DNA of 64,000 nt from DAISKN01 sp963716925 (GTDB lineage: Bacteria > Acidobacteriota > Vicinamibacteria > Marinacidobacterales > SMYC01): NCBI GenBank assembly GCA_963716925.1, contig CAVQUX010000006.1:868001-932000 (forward strand). Direction: 5' to 3'. A program made the translations under genes and the position numbers. A model generated the notes under the pieces. The model had not been told where the DNA came from and ran no database searches. It was given only the letters and a program-made list of their open reading frames with translations. Positions 26,057 through 35,714 of this stretch are shown here, piece after piece (position 1 is the stretch's first letter; every line of letters starts with the position of its first letter).

Positions 26057-29000
26057 GTGAAGGACGAGAAGAAGCGGTTCCAGGAGGCCGACCGCCTCCT
26101 TGAAAACGCGCTCGACCTGCCGGCGAGCGACCGCGAGGCTTATCTCGACCGTGAGTGCGCGGACGACCCGGAGCTGCGCGCTCTCGTCGGCAGGCTCTTG
26201 AGACACGTCGACGAGACCACGGACCGCGCGCTCGCGACAGGGGGCGGCATCGACCTCTTCCCCACGGCTTTCGACGACGCCGTGCCGGAGCTCGTGGGCA
26301 CAGGGCTCGGCCGGTACGAAGTCCTTCGCGAGATCGGCCGTGGAGGCATGGGCGTCGTCTACGAGGCCCGAGACGCCAAGCTCGACCGCGCGGTGGCGAT
26401 CAAGGTCCTGCCGGCAGCCTCGGTGGATCGGTCGGCCCGGGAGCGGTTCGAGCGCGAGGCCCGTGCCGCCGCCGCGCTGAACCATGCCAATATCGTCGCC
26501 ATCTACGACGTCGGTGAGGCGTCGGGAAGACCCTACCTCGTGATGGAGCTCGTGCCCGGGGAAAGCCTCGAGCGTCGCCCGCCCCAATCTCTCGACGAAG
26601 CGATCGCGATCGCCCGGCTCGTCTGCGAAGCGCTCGAGCACGCACACCGTCGCGGGCTCGTGCACCGCGATCTCAAGCCGGGCAACGTCCTCGTCTCTCG
26701 CCAGGACGGCCGCCTCGTGGTCAAGCTCACCGACATGGGCATCGCCCTCGCCCGGGGAGCGGCCCGGGTGACCGCTACCGGCGCGATCGCGGGGACCCCG
26801 ACGTACATGGCGCCGGAGCAGGCCCTGGGCCAGGAAGTCGACGGGCGTGCCGATCTCTATTCTCTCGGCGTGATGCTGTACGTCTGGGTCACGGGCCGCC
26901 CGCCGTTCCAGGGGGATGACGCGCTGGCCGTGGTCTCGCAGCACATCCACGCTCCCGTCGTTCCGCCTCGCGCCTACCGTCAGGATCTTCCTCCCGGCCT
27001 CGATTCCGTCATCCTGGAGCTGCTTTCGAAAACGCCGGAACTTCGCTATCCGTCGGCGGCGGAGGTGCTTCGGGCGCTTCTCGCCGTCGGGGAGCTTGCC
27101 GACACCGGGACCCCTCGAGGAGTCGCGATCGAGGGGCTGGCCCGAGGCCGGATGGTGGGCCGTCAGCGGGAGCTTTCGATCCTCCAGGATCTCTGGCGCT
27201 CCGCCGTGGAAGGACGCGGCCGCCTGGCGCTCATCTCGGGCGAGCCCGGGGTGGGAAAGACGCGCCTCGCGAACGAGGTGACGGCGACCGCCCAGCTCGA
27301 CGGAGCGCGGGTGCTCTCCGGCGGATGCTACGAGAACGAGGCAACGACGCCGTACTTGCCGTTTCTCGAGGCCTTTCGCCGGCTGGTACGCGAGCGCGGC
27401 GACGACGAGCTGCGCGCGCTCCTCGGGGACAGCGCGGCCGATCTCGCGCTCCTCGCGCCGGAGATCGACTCCCGGCTCGGGCCGTTTCCATCTCCTCCAT
27501 CGCTGGCCCCGCAGGAGGAGCGGCTGCGGCTGTTCGACCACGTGGCTCGCCTTCTCGGCCGGCTCTCCCGGAAGAACGGCCTCCTGTTCTTCATCGACGA
27601 CCTGCAGTGGGCCGATCACGGGAGCATCGCGCTCCTGCACTACCTGCTGCGGAACCTGGGCGCCGAGCGGGTCTTGTTCCTGGGCACCTACCGCGAGGTG
27701 GAGCTCGATCGGGCGCACGCGCTGTCGAGAGCGGTCGTCGACTGGAACCGGGAGCGCCTCGCGACCCGACTCCGACTCGAACGGTTGAACCGCCAGGATA
27801 CGGCACTCATGGTGTCGACACTGCTCGGACACGAGGACATCTCCGAGGAGTTCGCGGCCTCGCTCCACCGGGAGACGGAGGGCAATCCGTTCTTCGTCGA
27901 GGAGATCGTCAAAGCTCTCATCGCCGACGGACACTTGATTCACGTGGGGACGTCCTGGCGCCGGCAGAAAACGGGCGAGCTCGTCCTGCCGCAGAGCGTC
28001 AAAGCCGCCATCGGCAGCCGCCTCCAGCGCATCGGCGAGTCCTGCGGAGAAGTCCTGCGCACGGCGGCCGTACTGGGAAAGCGATTCGAGTTCGGCGAGC
28101 TCCGGGCGATCGCTCGCCAGTCCGAGGACGAGCTCCTGGACGCGCTGGACGAGGCCGTGGCGGCGCAGCTGATCGCGGCGGGGCCCCGCGAGTCGTTCGC
28201 TTTCACGCACGACAAGATTCGCGAGGTGCTCTACGAAGAGCTGAACCCGATTCGCCGTCGACGGCTGCATCTCGCGATCGCCCAGGGGCTCGAACGCTTT
28301 CAGGAGCTGGGAAAAGACGTGGCGATCGAAGACCTGGCGCACCATTTCGTGCACAGCGGGGACTGCGGGAAAGGACTGCTGTATGCCGGTCGCGCCGCGC
28401 AGGCGGCGCTCGACGTCTTCGCCTGGGACGAAGCGCTGGAGATGCTGATGCGGGCGCGCGAGTGCGCCGAGGCGCTCGAGCGCCGCGAGGAAGTCGTTCG
28501 GCTCGACGAGGCGATGGGGGACGCAGCCATCTCCTTCGGGGACTTTCCGGCCGCGACCGAGCACCACGAGCGCGCCATCGCCGCTGCGGGCGTGGATCCA
28601 GACGTTCGAAACCGCATCCGCGGCAAAGTCGCGGAAGCCTACGTGATCTCGGGAGACCCCCGGGGCGAAGAGCACGCGCTTCGGGCCCTGAAGGAGCTCG
28701 ACCCGGAACGACTTCCGCTTGCGACCGCGCAAGCGATGATGATCGCGGCGCGCTACAAGCACCTTCGCGGAGAGCTGGAGCAGGCAGCGGCGGTCTACCG
28801 GAAGGCGATCGAGCTCGCGGAGCCTCTGGCCGACTGGGAATTTCTCAGCCGGCTCTACAGTTTTGTCGCGGGTACCTACCAGCACCTCGCCGACTTCGAC
28901 CGGTCGGACGCCGCGGCCGAGAGGTGCATCGAGATCGGAGAGACGAAGAACCGGCCCACCGGAGTCATGCTGGGGTGCGAGTTCCTCGCGGAGAACAGCT

Positions 29001-29821
29001 ACTACCGCGGCTGGTGGCATCGGCACGTTTCCTTCAACGAGCGCGAGGAGGCTCTCGCCGTGGAAGCGCATGCCGGCGAGCGCTACGGCTGGGCGCAGTT
29101 TCGAGCGTTCTCCCTCCATGCCCTCGGTCGCCTCGAGGAGGCGGTGACGGTTTGCCGTCGAGGGATCGAGTACTGCGAACGAACGGGCGACCGGCGCCTC
29201 GAGCTCTTTCTGCGGGGCTGCTACGCTCTCTGCCTCACCGACCTCGGCAGGCTGGACGAAGGCGAGAAGCAGGCGAGACGGGCGAAGCGCGAGGCGGACG
29301 AGCGCAACCTCGTCGGGCATCAGATCACCTTGCGCGAGCACCTGGTCTACGTCCTGCTGCGCCAGGGCCGCCTCGAGGCGGCGGCGGCGGAATCGCGCGC
29401 GGGAATCGAGATCTGGAAGAAGAGCGGCTCGAAGGGAGCGGCGCTGGTCCACGGTGCCGGGCTTTCGGAGGGGCTGGTCCGCGGCGGTGCGCTCGATGAG
29501 GGGCGCGCCGCGCTCGACGCGCACCAGGCGCTGGCCGAGGCGACGAAGGCCGAGCACCGCCTCGCGCAGAACCTTCGCGTGCGCGGCCTCCTTCACGCCC
29601 GGGAGGGCCGCGCCGAGGAGGGGCTCGCGGCGCTCGACGACGCCGTCCGGAAGTTCGAAGCCTGCGAGAGCGCGCTCGAGCTCGCTCGCGCGCTCTCGGA
29701 CCGCGCCCGTCTCCTCCGCGAATCGGGCCGGACCGGCGATGCCGAACAAGACCTGGCACGTGCAAGAAAGGCGTTGGACCGCTGCGGGGCCTCCCATGCC
29801 CTCCTGGGGTCGACCCAGTGA
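26057..29821 (+). CDS. Ser/Thr protein kinase with AAA-type ATPase and TPR regions
   Basis: 1254 aa, cytoplasmic. The kinase domain (about 80-345) is complete: glycine loop IGRGGMGVVYEA, VAIK Lys116, HRDLKPGN with Asp205 and Asn210, DMG in place of DFG with Asp226 kept, and TPTYMAPEQ. A predicted ATPase follows, with Walker A GEPGVGKT (395-402) and Walker B LLFFIDDLQW. About 450 residues of TPR-like helical repeats end the protein. This PknB-AAA-TPR build is common in Acidobacteriota and Myxococcota and resembles LuxR/MalT-type signalling ATPases without the DNA-binding end. The start GTG follows TCAGG. Stands alone; target unknown. Confidence 0.93.
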   Translation: MKDEKKRFQEADRLLENALDLPASDREAYLDRECADDPELRALVGRLLRHVDETTDRALATGGGIDLFPTAFDDAVPELVGTGLGRYEVLREIGRGGMGVVYEARDAKLDRAVAIKVLPAASVDRSARERFEREARAAAALNHANIVAIYDVGEASGRPYLVMELVPGESLERRPPQSLDEAIAIARLVCEALEHAHRRGLVHRDLKPGNVLVSRQDGRLVVKLTDMGIALARGAARVTATGAIAGTPTYMAPEQALGQEVDGRADLYSLGVMLYVWVTGRPPFQGDDALAVVSQHIHAPVVPPRAYRQDLPPGLDSVILELLSKTPELRYPSAAEVLRALLAVGELADTGTPRGVAIEGLARGRMVGRQRELSILQDLWRSAVEGRGRLALISGEPGVGKTRLANEVTATAQLDGARVLSGGCYENEATTPYLPFLEAFRRLVRERGDDELRALLGDSAADLALLAPEIDSRLGPFPSPPSLAPQEERLRLFDHVARLLGRLSRKNGLLFFIDDLQWADHGSIALLHYLLRNLGAERVLFLGTYREVELDRAHALSRAVVDWNRERLATRLRLERLNRQDTALMVSTLLGHEDISEEFAASLHRETEGNPFFVEEIVKALIADGHLIHVGTSWRRQKTGELVLPQSVKAAIGSRLQRIGESCGEVLRTAAVLGKRFEFGELRAIARQSEDELLDALDEAVAAQLIAAGPRESFAFTHDKIREVLYEELNPIRRRRLHLAIAQGLERFQELGKDVAIEDLAHHFVHSGDCGKGLLYAGRAAQAALDVFAWDEALEMLMRARECAEALERREEVVRLDEAMGDAAISFGDFPAATEHHERAIAAAGVDPDVRNRIRGKVAEAYVISGDPRGEEHALRALKELDPERLPLATAQAMMIAARYKHLRGELEQAAAVYRKAIELAEPLADWEFLSRLYSFVAGTYQHLADFDRSDAAAERCIEIGETKNRPTGVMLGCEFLAENSYYRGWWHRHVSFNEREEALAVEAHAGERYGWAQFRAFSLHALGRLEEAVTVCRRGIEYCERTGDRRLELFLRGCYALCLTDLGRLDEGEKQARRAKREADERNLVGHQITLREHLVYVLLRQGRLEAAAAESRAGIEIWKKSGSKGAALVHGAGLSEGLVRGGALDEGRAALDAHQALAEATKAEHRLAQNLRVRGLLHAREGRAEEGLAALDDAVRKFEACESALELARALSDRARLLRESGRTGDAEQDLARARKALDRCGASHALLGSTQ

Positions 29822-29881
29822 GCCGTTCCAAATCCCCAGGGCGAAGACCTGGTTCGTGGCGGAACCATGCCCGCCGGAATT

Positions 29882-30601
29882 CTATTTCGCCGTCGCTGCG
29901 ACGCCCTTCGCGGCCTGTTCGATCAGGGAAGCAACGGCCTGCGGCTGCGACACGTAAACCGCGTGACTCCCCCGGATCTCGACCACGGTCGAACCGGCTC
30001 GTTTGGACATCGCGCGCTGAGCGTCGGGAGGGATCATCCGGTCATCCGTAGCGACCAGGTACCAGCTTGGCTTCTTCTTCCACGCGGGCTGGCTGATCGC
30101 GCCGCCCAGCGCTTCGACACCCCAGGGAACCTGAGAGTCGGCCATGAACGCGGCCTCGTCCGTGCTCACGTCCGCGGCGAATGACGCCTGGAACTTCGCC
30201 TTGTCGAGGAGGAGAAATCCATCCTGGGGTGGAAGTATCGGGGGCACCGGCGCACCGGGCGGTGGATCTTTGATCAGCGCCGACACGGACTCGCCCTGGT
30301 CGGGAGCGAAAGCCGCGATATAGACCAGTCCCGCGACCTTCGGGTCGTTTCCCGCCTCGGTGATCACGACTCCACCATACGAATGGCCGACGAGAATGAC
30401 CGGGCCATTCAGCGCCGCAACGGCCCGCCTGGTTACCGCCACGTCATCGGCCAGTGAGATCGTCGGATTCTGGACGATCGCCACATCGTATCCGTCTTTC
30501 TTCAGGATTTTGTAGACACCCGCCCAACCGGAACCGTCCACGAATCCACCGTGAACGAGAGCGATGCTTTTTGCGCGCTGGGAATTGCCTGTCTGCAACA
30601 T
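29882..30601 (-). CDS. Alpha/beta hydrolase (salicylate-esterase-like group)
   Basis: About 239 aa. It has ALVHGGFVDGSGW near the N terminus (oxyanion site), the nucleophile elbow GHSYGG, and a late GSHAVYVSQP with the likely catalytic His. It resembles small plant-type and rhizobial esterases acting on small methyl esters or similar. The ATG at 30601 is chosen because GGAGG lies 5 bases upstream; an open extension to 30676 has no such site. No signal peptide, so cytoplasmic. Convergent with the kinase gene. Confidence 0.85.
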   Translation of the reverse strand: MLQTGNSQRAKSIALVHGGFVDGSGWAGVYKILKKDGYDVAIVQNPTISLADDVAVTRRAVAALNGPVILVGHSYGGVVITEAGNDPKVAGLVYIAAFAPDQGESVSALIKDPPPGAPVPPILPPQDGFLLLDKAKFQASFAADVSTDEAAFMADSQVPWGVEALGGAISQPAWKKKPSWYLVATDDRMIPPDAQRAMSKRAGSTVVEIRGSHAVYVSQPQAVASLIEQAAKGVAATAK

Positions 30602-31015
30602 TAGAACCTCCATCCAGGCCGAACGGCAGTCGAGTTTGAATGGCCCACTCCAATCGCTCGCAACGAGCGAACTCACCAGCTGAATGTTGGCCGTGACGTG
30701 GCTTGTTGTCTTTCAGGCTCGGACGCGTCTTGTCCAACAGGCCAATATTCTTGTGCGTGCTCATTCCCGTCAAGTGAGATCAGCATCCTCCGTGACTCAG
30801 GCAGACTAGGGTCCAGGGAACCGTCTCGCTCCATCCGATCAGGCAATTCCTGCAGGTAAGACGGAATCCCTGCGAAAGAATTTCAACGCTTCAGGCGTCA
30901 TAGACGGCGGCGGCGGTACTTATCCGCCTGAATCCCATGGCACAGGCCTTGCAGTTTTCGTGGTTCGGAAGCCGAGTGCTCGCGCCCTCGGTTGCCTTTT
31001 CCATGGAGGTGGTTC
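30602..31015. other. Intergenic region between divergent genes
   Basis: About 410 bases between the esterase and the PA2779-like gene. I see no supported coding sequence and no promoter I can place with confidence. Confidence 0.4.
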
Positions 31016-31411
31016 ATGCGTTGGATCAGTAAGGCAGTGGCTTCCTTGCTCTGTGTCTTTCTTGCGCTGCCATCCGTATCGGCCTCGGCCGATGAGAAGC
31101 ATGTCGTCGGCTCCGCCGATCTCGCCAGGATGATGCAGGAGCGGGTCGATGGCGACCGAGCCAACCGGGAGCTCATCCAACGCGTGCTCGGGCGAACGGA
31201 AGTCCGAGAGGTTGCGCAGCGCTTCGGTCTCGATATTCGGCGGGCGGAGACCGCGGTCCCCACTCTCGCCGGCAGCGAATTGCAGGATCTCGCTGCGCGC
31301 GCCGATGAGGTGGAACGTTCGCTCGCGGGCGGGGACTCCATCGTCCTCACCACCACGACGATCATCGTCATCGCGCTTCTCGTCACGGTGATCATCCTCG
31401 CGACCGACTGA
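31016..31411 (+). CDS. PA2779-like small secreted/membrane protein
   Basis: 131 aa. A signal peptide (about 1-24) is followed by a charged helical core (ADLARMMQERVDGDRANREL, VREVAQRFGLDIRRAET, ELQDLAARADEVERSLAGG) and a C-terminal hydrophobic stretch of about 23 residues (starting DSIVLTTTTIIVIAL). This matches the PA2779 family, which is found next to PA2778-type C39 peptidases, as here (16 bases to the next gene). GGAGG precedes the ATG at 31016. It may be a substrate or anchor partner of the peptidase. LAGG before the hydrophobic end resembles a C39 double-glycine cleavage site, but this is inference. Confidence 0.8.
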   Translation: MRWISKAVASLLCVFLALPSVSASADEKHVVGSADLARMMQERVDGDRANRELIQRVLGRTEVREVAQRFGLDIRRAETAVPTLAGSELQDLAARADEVERSLAGGDSIVLTTTTIIVIALLVTVIILATD

Positions 31412-31427
31412 CCCGGAGGGGGGTTCG

Positions 31428-33476
31428 GTGCTTCTCGCCGCGAAGCGCCTTGGTGTGAGCCTCGCCGTCCTCATGGGAACTGCGCCTATCGCGGCTGCGG
31501 AGAGCCCACAGCCGGCGCCTGCCGTCGTGCTCGACGTTCCCTACGTCGGGCAGACGGAGGCGCTCTGTGGGGGCGCCGCCGTCGCCATGGTCTTCCGCTA
31601 CTGGGGACGAACGGGGGTCTACGCGGAGGACTTCGCGGCGCTGGTCGAGGACGACGGCGCGGGCATTCGCACCAGCGTCCTCGCGGAGGAGGTCCGTCGA
31701 CGTGGATGGCAGGCTACCGCTTTTGCCGGAACGGAGACCGACGTGCGGCGCCTCCTGCACGAAGGACGTCCGCTTCTCGCTCTCATCGAGGACCGGCCGG
31801 ACCGTTATCACTACGTGGTTCTCGCCGGCTGGGTCGGGGACCGCGTCCTGTTCCACGATCCCGCTCGCGCCCCGTTTCGGATGGTGGAAGAAGAAGCGTT
31901 CTACCGGGCCTGGGCCAAGGCGGACTACTGGGCGCTGCTGATTCTCCCCGAGGTCGAGGACACACGACAGGAAGTCGTGGAGAATACCCGCGAGAATCCC
32001 GCCCCCGGCGAGTGCGACGGTCTCGTTGCGGAAGCTGTTCGCCTGTCCCGGGAGGGCGAGCTTCCACGGGCGCAGTCTCTCCTCGAAGCTTCGACCGAGC
32101 TCTGCCCGGATGCGCCCGGTCCCCTCCGCGAGCTCGCGGGCATTCATCTCCTGCAAAACCAGTGGGCGGAAGCCGAGCGCCTCGCCGCGGGCGCGGTTCG
32201 TCTGGACCCCAAGGACGAACATGCGTGGCGCCTCCTGGGAACCAGTCGCTTTCTCCAGGAGGACTTCGAGGGCGCGCTCAGCGCCCTCAATCAGGTGGGC
32301 GAGCCGCGCGTCGACTTGACGCGCGTTCAGGGGCTCGAGCGCACGGACCAGAAAGTCGTCCTGGAGTTTCTGGACATGGCTCCACGGAGCCTGCTCACCG
32401 ACGAAAAACTTCGACGCGCTCGCCGCCGGCTGGAGGAGCTCCCGGCCGCGCTGTCGTCGCGGTTGAGCTTCACGCCGCAGCCCGATGGCTCTGCGGTGGT
32501 GGAGGCAGCCATCCAGGAGCGTCCCTTGTTCCTGAACGACAAGTTCGACCTCATCGCTCGCGGGCTTCATGCTGTCTCCGAGCGCGAAGTGCCCCTGCGC
32601 CTCGCGAGCCCGACGCACGGAGGCGAGCTCTGGTCGCTCGACTGGCGATGGTGGGAAGGCCGACCCCGCGTCGGCCTGTCCGTCGCGGTCCCGCGCCCCG
32701 CAAAGTTCGGTTCCATCTGGCGCATGGACGCTTCCTGGGAAGAAGAATCGTACCGGGCCTCGGCTCCCGGCGGTTTCGAGGCCGTCGTCCGCGAGCGAAG
32801 AGATCGCGTCTCTTTCGCCTTTCAGGATTGGACCTCCGACGATCTCCTCTGGGAGATAGGAACGGGTGTCGACCGCTGGAGCGACCGAGGTACCCATCTT
32901 TCCTTTGCAGGAGCTCTCGAGAAGAGATTGGCGAGCGACCGCATGGGAGTACGGGCGGAAGCTACCGGCTGGACCTCGCTTCAGGGGGGACCTTCTTTCG
33001 CGAGCGGTAGTCTCGGATGGAGCTGGCGCTCGTCGACGAGATCCGCGCCGACGATATGGAAAGCGCGGGCCGGTATCGAAGCCGCGACCGAGAACGCTCC
33101 CCGGATGGTCTGGCCGGGCGCCGGCGTGGGCCACGCGCGAAGTGTCCTTCTCCGGGCGCATCCGCTTCTCGAGGAGGGAGCGATCGACGGCGAAATGTTC
33201 GGGCGGCGTCTCGGCCATGGCGGCGTGGAGCTCGAGAGATGGCTCCCCACGGGCCAGCCCCTGAGGATTGCCCTCGTTGCCTTCGCCGACCTCGCCAGAG
33301 TCGGAGGAGGAATGAGCGCGAACCGCGACCCCGGCCAGGTCGACGTCGGCGGAGGAGTAAGGGTAGCGCTTCCCGGTCAGAGAAGCATCCTGCGAATCGA
33401 CGCCGCCCGAGGACTCCTCGACGGGGCGTTCGCCATCTCGCTAGGCTGGGAGAAGGCCTGGCCCCACTGGGACTAG
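31428..33476 (+). CDS. C39-family cysteine peptidase fused to TPR, POTRA and Omp85 barrel
   Basis: 682 aa. Signal peptide (1-24); C39 papain-like domain (about 33-172) with GQTEALCGGA (Gln42, Cys47), His128 in DRYHYVVLAG and Asp144 in FHDPA; TPR region (about 195-290); a POTRA-like domain (about 293-367) with LTRVQGLERT, LRRARRRLEELP and AAIQERP; then a C-terminal Omp85/BamA-like barrel of about 300 residues with LLRAHPLLEEG and the closing strands VGGGVRVALPGQRS and AISLGWEKAW. The first half resembles PA2778-family peptidases; the barrel half is not part of that family as I know it. The GTG start has GGAGGGG upstream. It pairs with the PA2779-like gene before it. Confidence 0.83.
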   Translation: MLLAAKRLGVSLAVLMGTAPIAAAESPQPAPAVVLDVPYVGQTEALCGGAAVAMVFRYWGRTGVYAEDFAALVEDDGAGIRTSVLAEEVRRRGWQATAFAGTETDVRRLLHEGRPLLALIEDRPDRYHYVVLAGWVGDRVLFHDPARAPFRMVEEEAFYRAWAKADYWALLILPEVEDTRQEVVENTRENPAPGECDGLVAEAVRLSREGELPRAQSLLEASTELCPDAPGPLRELAGIHLLQNQWAEAERLAAGAVRLDPKDEHAWRLLGTSRFLQEDFEGALSALNQVGEPRVDLTRVQGLERTDQKVVLEFLDMAPRSLLTDEKLRRARRRLEELPAALSSRLSFTPQPDGSAVVEAAIQERPLFLNDKFDLIARGLHAVSEREVPLRLASPTHGGELWSLDWRWWEGRPRVGLSVAVPRPAKFGSIWRMDASWEEESYRASAPGGFEAVVRERRDRVSFAFQDWTSDDLLWEIGTGVDRWSDRGTHLSFAGALEKRLASDRMGVRAEATGWTSLQGGPSFASGSLGWSWRSSTRSAPTIWKARAGIEAATENAPRMVWPGAGVGHARSVLLRAHPLLEEGAIDGEMFGRRLGHGGVELERWLPTGQPLRIALVAFADLARVGGGMSANRDPGQVDVGGGVRVALPGQRSILRIDAARGLLDGAFAISLGWEKAWPHWD

Positions 33477-33604
33477 CTCTCCGCCCCTTGCGGGATTCCC
33501 CGCACCCCGTACTACCTACCGAATCGTGACCTCCCGGCGCGTCCGAACTCTTCGGCGCAAGTCTTAGAGGCTGGCCTAGAATAGCGGGCCATTCGAACGG
33601 GAGC

Positions 33605-34996
33605 GTGACATTGAACTACGGACTCGAGTTGACGGGCGCGTCGGAAGCACTCGCGGCGATCGTGCGGCGGCATCACGAGCGCATTCGCGCGCGGTTCCCC
33701 GCCCTGAGACGAGACATCACCGGTCGTCGGCGCACCTATCTCAACAACGCCGGCGGGACGATCCTGTGCGAGGACAGCGTCCGCTCCATGGCGCGAATCG
33801 CGCGGCACGCCAACGCGCAGGACGGGACCATCACGCCCGGGGAGCGCGCCACCGCCAGAGTGCACGACGACGCGCGGCAGGCGGTGGCTGACTTCCTGAA
33901 TGCGCCGTCGCCGGAAGGGATCTCGTTCCACCAGTCGGCGTCGCATGCTCTGTTCAACCTTTCGTTCGCGTTTCGCGACCTCCTCCGTCCGGGCGACAAC
34001 CTGGTGGTCACGCGCCTCGACCATGCGGCGAACGTCACCCCGTGGGAGTCGTTCTGGGGCGAGGACCGGGGCCTGCAGATCCGCGAGTGCGGCGTGACGC
34101 CCGACGGGATGCTGGACCTCGAGCATCTCGCGCGTCTCGTGGACCGCCGCACCCGGATCGTCGCGGTCACGTACGCATCGAACGGCCTCGGTTCGGTCGT
34201 GCCGATCGACGCGGTCGTCCGTCTCGCGCGCCGGCATGGGACGCCGCGCCCTGGCTCCCGCGCCGGGGGGGCGCTGGTGGTGGTGGACGCGGTGCACCAT
34301 GCGTGCCACGCACCGCTCGACGTCCGCATGCTGGGCTGCGACTTCCTGGTTTTCTCCGGGTACAAGGTATTCGGTCCGATGGGCGGGGTGTTGTGGGGGC
34401 GGCGCCGGTGGCTCGACGCTCTGCGCCCTTATCGCGTCGAAGCGAACGCCGACGAGACCCCGTTCAAGTACGAACAGGGGACCCCCAACCACGTGGTGCT
34501 CGCCGGGATCACCGGGGCGATGCAGTACCTCGACTGGATGGGAGAGCGGATCGAACGGGACGCCGTCCGCCGACCCGAGTTGAAGCTGCTCTCCCGAGAA
34601 CTGCGCCGGCGCTACCCGGACCCGGCACGGCGGCGGCTGAAGTGGGCCATGACTGCCGCGCGGGCGCATGAGCGGGCGCTTTCCCTGGCGCTGCTCGAAG
34701 GTTTCGTGCGTCTCTCCCGCCGTGGCGTCCGCCTGCACGGTCTGACCGACCCCGGCCGCGTGAGCGAACGCGATCCGACGTTCCTCTTCGAGATCCGGGG
34801 GCAGTCGCAGGAGACGATCAAGCGGCGGCTCTACGAGGCGGGCGGCATCGAGGTGCCGAGCGGCAACTACTACTCGGTCGCCGTGTACCGGCACCTGCGC
34901 CGCCGGCAGACGGTGCGGGCCTCGTTCGCGCACTACGATGGCCTCGACACCGTCGGGCACTTCCTTCGGACCCTGGAGTCCGCCGTCCGCGCGTAA
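33605..34996 (+). CDS. Aminotransferase class V / cysteine-desulfurase-like PLP enzyme
   Basis: 463 aa. Motifs: RTYLNNAGGTILCEDSV, HQSASHALFNL, RLDHAANVTPW, VVVDAVHHACHAPLDV with the Asp that holds the pyridine nitrogen and the His near it, and the PLP-lysine loop DFLVFSGYKVFGPMGG. C-terminal SGNYYSVAVYRHL resembles SufS/CsdA-like relatives of unknown specificity (often annotated as cysteine desulfurase-like). No Fe-S assembly genes are nearby, so desulfurase activity is not certain. GTG at 33605 is used; a TTG at 33611 is possible. Confidence 0.86.
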   Translation: MTLNYGLELTGASEALAAIVRRHHERIRARFPALRRDITGRRRTYLNNAGGTILCEDSVRSMARIARHANAQDGTITPGERATARVHDDARQAVADFLNAPSPEGISFHQSASHALFNLSFAFRDLLRPGDNLVVTRLDHAANVTPWESFWGEDRGLQIRECGVTPDGMLDLEHLARLVDRRTRIVAVTYASNGLGSVVPIDAVVRLARRHGTPRPGSRAGGALVVVDAVHHACHAPLDVRMLGCDFLVFSGYKVFGPMGGVLWGRRRWLDALRPYRVEANADETPFKYEQGTPNHVVLAGITGAMQYLDWMGERIERDAVRRPELKLLSRELRRRYPDPARRRLKWAMTAARAHERALSLALLEGFVRLSRRGVRLHGLTDPGRVSERDPTFLFEIRGQSQETIKRRLYEAGGIEVPSGNYYSVAVYRHLRRRQTVRASFAHYDGLDTVGHFLRTLESAVRA

Positions 34997-35004
34997 GAGC
35001 CGGC

Positions 35005-35217
35005 GTGCTCAGGGTTCACCCGCGCTCCGACCGGCGCCGTCCGCTTACGGGAGTGTTCGCGACGCGATCGCCCGACCGGCCGAATCCGCTGGGCCTTCAT
35101 CGGGTCACCGTGCGCCGGATTGCCGCGAACCGCCTGCGGATTGGCCCCATCGAGGCTCTCGACGGCACGCCGGTCATCGACATCAAACCGGTGCTTCCGG
35201 GGCGGCAGGACTCTTAG
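35005..35217 (+). pseudogene. Remnant of TrmO (TsaA-like tRNA methyltransferase), C-terminal half only
   Basis: The 70-codon frame matches the second half of the TsaA/TrmO family: RPLTGVFATRSPDRPNPLGL, HRVTVRRI and the end DGTPVIDIKPVLPG. The usual N-terminal half with the S-adenosylmethionine-binding start is missing; the fragment begins 9 bases after the PLP enzyme stop. TrmO normally methylates N6-threonylcarbamoyladenosine in tRNA, but half a domain is unlikely to be active, so this is probably a deletion remnant. Confidence 0.7.
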
Positions 35218-35308
35218 AAACCGCTAAGATCCAACCGTCCCACCCGCCATTCCCCATCGGTAACAACACCAATAGACGTGGCGCACGGATTTCCACGAAG
35301 ATCGAGGC

Positions 35309-35566
35309 ATGAGCGGGGCCAGCGTAGAGAAGCACCTGAGGCCGCGTCAGTTCGTTTCCAGAGCGGAGCTTACGAGGATCCTCACCGAGCGGATGCGGGA
35401 GCTCCCCAACGGGAAGGATTGCTCGCTCGGAGGCGTTCTTCGCCTCCCGCGGCCCGACAAAGACGGCTGCAACTGGATGCCCGGAGTCGTCGCGAACGCC
35501 TGCCGATCGGCGCTGAGAGCGGTCGTCGCCAAGGCGCGTCTCGAGTTCAATCTGGCTGAGGAGTAG
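35309..35566 (+). CDS. Small conserved protein of unknown function
   Basis: 85 aa, cytoplasmic, no membrane segment. The middle (ELPNGKDCSLGGVLRLPRPD, DGCNWMPGVVANACR) fits a family of short proteins with a GKDCS and DGCNW signature seen in many proteobacteria and acidobacteria. Role unknown. The ATG lies within a 90-base spacer after the trmO remnant; no clear ribosome site. Confidence 0.65.
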   Translation: MSGASVEKHLRPRQFVSRAELTRILTERMRELPNGKDCSLGGVLRLPRPDKDGCNWMPGVVANACRSALRAVVAKARLEFNLAEE

Positions 35567-35714
35567 CCGGGCCCGGCCGCGTCGCTCCCCATTCATATAG
35601 AGACGAGCTTTCCGCGACCGTGCCTCCCTTGCCTCAACGCGCCGTGGGCCTCCGAGGCCGGAATCCCTGTCCTCCCGCGACATTCTGGTACAGTAGCTCT
35701 GCGGAACAAAAGCA

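Noticed and set aside
26734..26742. Kinase at 26057-29821 as a second pseudokinase because DFG is DMG
   Set aside because: The metal-binding Asp is kept, and Lys116, Asp205 and Asn210 are all present; DMG or DLG variants are active in many bacterial kinases.
25997..29797. A 1266-codon open frame on the minus strand opposite the kinase-ATPase gene
   Set aside because: Composition is Arg/Gly/Asp-rich with no family motifs; it mirrors the strong GC codon bias of the kinase gene on the other strand.
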